The translations under genes and the position numbers were made by a program. From assembly GCF_006439015.1 (NCBI RefSeq), contig NZ_RCZG01000004.1:62001-126000 (forward strand): a stretch of DNA of 64,000 bases, given 5' to 3'. This document shows, one piece after another, positions 61,857 to 64,000 of this stretch (the stretch's first letter is position 1; every line of letters starts with the position of its first letter). This DNA is from Mycolicibacterium hodleri. GTDB lineage: Bacteria; Actinomycetota; Actinomycetes; Mycobacteriales; Mycobacteriaceae. Under the pieces are notes generated by a model. It did no database searches. It was given only the letters and a program-made list of their open reading frames with translations, and was not told the origin of the DNA.

Positions 61857-64000
61857 CAGCCGATCACCACCGACGTGTCGCAGTGGTGGACGGCGGTGCC
61901 GGCAGGGTCGTCGCCGACCGGTGTCGTCACGTGGTGGTGCACGGTGAGCGGGCCCGCGGTGAACTCGAGCAGTGAGATCTGCGGCAGCCCGTCGAACATG
62001 CGCCCGATCCGGTGAAGATCGCAGGCGCGCAACGCTTTCAGCATCGTGTACGACTTCGTCGGATCCCACGACGGCCACGCTGGCGCCGGTGCCGAAGTGA
62101 TGTCGGTCAGCAGGGCCCCCGGTGCGGGCATCGTCTCGTCGTCGACGGGGTCGATGTCGTAGTGCCAGTCGCCGGCGCCCAGACCATAGGCCGTCGCGAC
62201 CTCGGCGCTGAGCACCGTCGGCGATTCCTGACCGGCGCGGAACACCCGCCCCAGCATGATGTCGACCATCTGGTCGTAGGGCACGACCGCGGCAGGACCC
62301 GGCGGTGAGGCGAGTTGAGCGCGCTGCGCCGCGCTCAAGGCGTTGAAGCCGACGAATCGACGGGGGCGCTCGATCCCGACGCGCATCGCGAACTCGCCGA
62401 AGAGGTGAAGTGCAAGCGTCTTGGGCTCTGCGTTCTTCGCCGAACTGCTGGTGACACCCGCCGCCTTGGCCGCCGCCGCGCCCCGGTGGTAGTCGAGCGA
62501 GGCGGTCGCGCTGTAGTGGACGTCTCCGGAGAGCAGTATCAGCGGGGCGTACGCGGTGAGGAGGCGCAGCAGTTCCTGGTGGTTACGGGTGGCCGCCGAC
62601 CACGATTCGAAGTCGGAGAATTCGGAGCCGCCCGGCAGCAGGCTGGCGAGCGGCTGGATCACGTGCTCGACGAGGTGGGTGCCGAGCACCGGGGACGGCG
62701 CCACCACCAGGGTGGCGGCGGCGGTGTCGGCGGGCGGCGGCAGCATCAACGCCAAGGCCGCCAGCGAGATCCGGGCGGCCGGGTGATCGACCCGAATGAA
62801 CTCGCGTGCCGTGCGTTCGTCGAACGCCACCACCCGCACCGGCCAGCCCTCGGCCGGGCCGAACGACAGGTCGTAACGCAACGCGCCAGGTGCCGTGAGA
62901 TCGCGCAGCACCGACGGCGGACTGGGTGGCGGTGCCGTGGGCACGCCCAGCAGCGCCCGATTGGCGGGCGTGTCTGGACTGGTGCCCGTGAAGGTTGCGG
63001 CGGCGAGCAGTGTCGCCTCCGGCGTGCCTGCGGTGGCGAAGCGATCGGGCACATTGCCCCAGTGCTGACACAGCGCGTAGGCGAGCACGCCGTTGTGCAC
63101 GATGCGGCTGGCCGCCGGGTTGGCGTAAACGGCTGCCGCCCAGGGATAGTCGAGATTCCAGTCGTCGGTGACCTCGTGGTCGTCCATCACCATGAGCGAT
63201 GGCACGGTGGCGAGCACTCTGCGCACGTCGCCGAGGCCCTCGCGGAAAGGTGCCACCGCGTGAAGCAGTTCGTTCCAGCCGGCTTCGTCCAATTCAGCCG
63301 CCGGGTCGAGGTCGGTTGCAGGCGCCACGTCCGTCCACGCCGGCAGCGCCGTCGGCCACAACACGTCGGACCAGTAGAGGAGGTAGGTGGCCAGGTATTC
63401 GCCAAGGGGCCACAGGTGGTCGGAGGCCGCGCTCGACGTGAAACCGAAGCTCTCCGAGGGGGCCTGGCGGCCGGCGATTCGCGGCAGTGGCCCGAACACC
63501 GCCGACTCGTCGATCCCGACGAGATCGGCCGCGACCCGGCGAATGCGTGGGGCCAGCGGCGCAGGCACCTCGTCGGCGTAGATCTGGTCACCCGACAGCA
63601 CGAGTAGGTGGGGCCGCGCGTTCGCGACGGCGCCGGCGAGTCGATCGCGAATGACGGCAGCGGCGTTGGCCAGGCCGTCACGCCCCCCGCCATGGGCCTT
63701 GCGGCAGGACGTGTGCAGCACCACCAGGTCCTCGACGTCGGCTGGCGGGCCGGGGAAGGCGGGAAGCGACGTACCGAACGCCAAGTCCGCCCAGTCCGGC
63801 TCGGACCACGCGGGAGAGGTCAGCCGGTATTCGTAGAGTTGGCCAGCGGTGAACGTGCCGCCCGGCGCAGTACCCGACACCACGGTGAGCCACAGGTGGC
63901 TGCCCACTCGAACCGGTGTCGCGGTGCCGGCGACGACCTCCGTTGCGGGTAGGCCGGCCGATCGGATGCGCAGTGTCACTGTGCCGGGTTTGCTCAGCGC
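61856..64000 (-). CDS. PhoD-like metallophosphatase (may continue past window edge)
   Basis: At least 707 residues; the frame stays open to 64000. GTG 63979 (VTLRIRSAGLPATEV) is the first possible start in view. N-terminal beta domain about 1-90, then PhoD catalytic blocks: LLVLSGDQIYADEVPAP (Asp/metal ligands), MVMDDHEVTDDWNLDYPW (metal-binding DxxEVxDDW), and LILLSGDVHYSATASLDYHR. PhoD enzymes are phosphodiesterases/phosphatases that use Fe and Ca. No twin-arginine signal is visible. First gene seen of the leftward operon. Confidence 0.82.
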   Translation of the reverse strand, partial: ALSKPGTVTLRIRSAGLPATEVVAGTATPVRVGSHLWLTVVSGTAPGGTFTAGQLYEYRLTSPAWSEPDWADLAFGTSLPAFPGPPADVEDLVVLHTSCRKAHGGGRDGLANAAAVIRDRLAGAVANARPHLLVLSGDQIYADEVPAPLAPRIRRVAADLVGIDESAVFGPLPRIAGRQAPSESFGFTSSAASDHLWPLGEYLATYLLYWSDVLWPTALPAWTDVAPATDLDPAAELDEAGWNELLHAVAPFREGLGDVRRVLATVPSLMVMDDHEVTDDWNLDYPWAAAVYANPAASRIVHNGVLAYALCQHWGNVPDRFATAGTPEATLLAAATFTGTSPDTPANRALLGVPTAPPPSPPSVLRDLTAPGALRYDLSFGPAEGWPVRVVAFDERTAREFIRVDHPAARISLAALALMLPPPADTAAATLVVAPSPVLGTHLVEHVIQPLASLLPGGSEFSDFESWSAATRNHQELLRLLTAYAPLILLSGDVHYSATASLDYHRGAAAAKAAGVTSSSAKNAEPKTLALHLFGEFAMRVGIERPRRFVGFNALSAAQRAQLASPPGPAAVVPYDQMVDIMLGRVFRAGQESPTVLSAEVATAYGLGAGDWHYDIDPVDDETMPAPGALLTDITSAPAPAWPSWDPTKSYTMLKALRACDLHRIGRMFDGLPQISLLEFTAGPLTVHHHVTTPVGDDPAGTAVHHCDTSVVIG

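Noticed and set aside
50121..64000. Prophage or contractile injection system reading of the giant operon
   Set aside because: No sheath, tube, baseplate, portal, terminase or AAA+ protein is recognisable among the five genes in view.
1..64000. CRISPR array or cas genes
   Set aside because: No regularly spaced repeats and no Cas-like proteins in the window.

Overview
The window is high-GC actinobacterial DNA and most likely comes from an environmental Mycobacterium (Mycolicibacterium). The pointers are a DUF4189 secreted protein, an LppP/LprE-type secreted protein, two Ddn-family F420-type reductases side by side, a cutinase, part of a carboxylic acid reductase, a receptor Ser/Thr kinase, and many GTG/TTG starts. 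It looks like an accessory, rearranged region: it holds several toxin-antitoxin loci, broken genes and two large multi-gene cassettes.

Layout. 0-1.4 kb: LolD/MacB-type ABC transporter, its permease cut by the window edge. 1.6-2.4 kb: the 3' part of a tRNA-Tyr, a terminator and a VapBC pair with a clear operator. 2.5-5.3 kb: small secreted proteins. 5.8-8.8 kb: three-gene operon (glycosyltransferase, glycosyltransferase-associated protein, transglutaminase-like protein). 9.4-17.7 kb: a carboxyethyl-ornithine-synthase-like enzyme, a Ser/Thr kinase with an extracellular solute-binding domain, an AraC regulator behind a 12-bp direct repeat, a TetR regulator and a frameshifted cutinase. 18-22.2 kb: paired Ddn-like reductases, a lipoprotein, a DUF4239 fragment, and a carboxylic acid reductase lacking its adenylation domain.

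23.7-35.6 kb is a defence island of visibly lower GC. Seven genes overlap by 4 bp each (85-aa protein, Z1 helicase-like ATPase, PD-(D/E)XK protein, GHKL ATPase, unknown protein, DUF6339-like protein with a winged helix, Vsr endonuclease). They are followed by a second, MORC-like GHKL ATPase, and then by a convergent C5-cytosine methyltransferase fused to an endonuclease III-like domain. This matches the class of MutL/MORC-ATPase restriction-modification systems predicted from comparative genomics. I infer that the methyltransferase marks self DNA, Vsr handles T:G mismatches from deaminated 5mC, and the Z1/GHKL/nuclease genes restrict unmodified DNA.

37-50 kb holds an MFS exporter, pRiA4b-ORF3-like and SEC-C genes, a fused relic of two toxin-antitoxin loci (GNAT and RelBE), a NERD-helicase plus a relic of a second copy, zinc-binding unknowns, a second VapBC pair, a PrpE-like phosphatase and a Fic protein behind a multi-half-site operator.

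50.1-64 kb is one leftward operon of five very large, tightly overlapping genes: a PhoD-like phosphatase, a 1125-aa beta-rich DUF6603-like protein, and 885-, 1397- and 504-aa proteins I cannot assign. With the 23.7-35.6 kb island it is the best candidate for an undescribed system.
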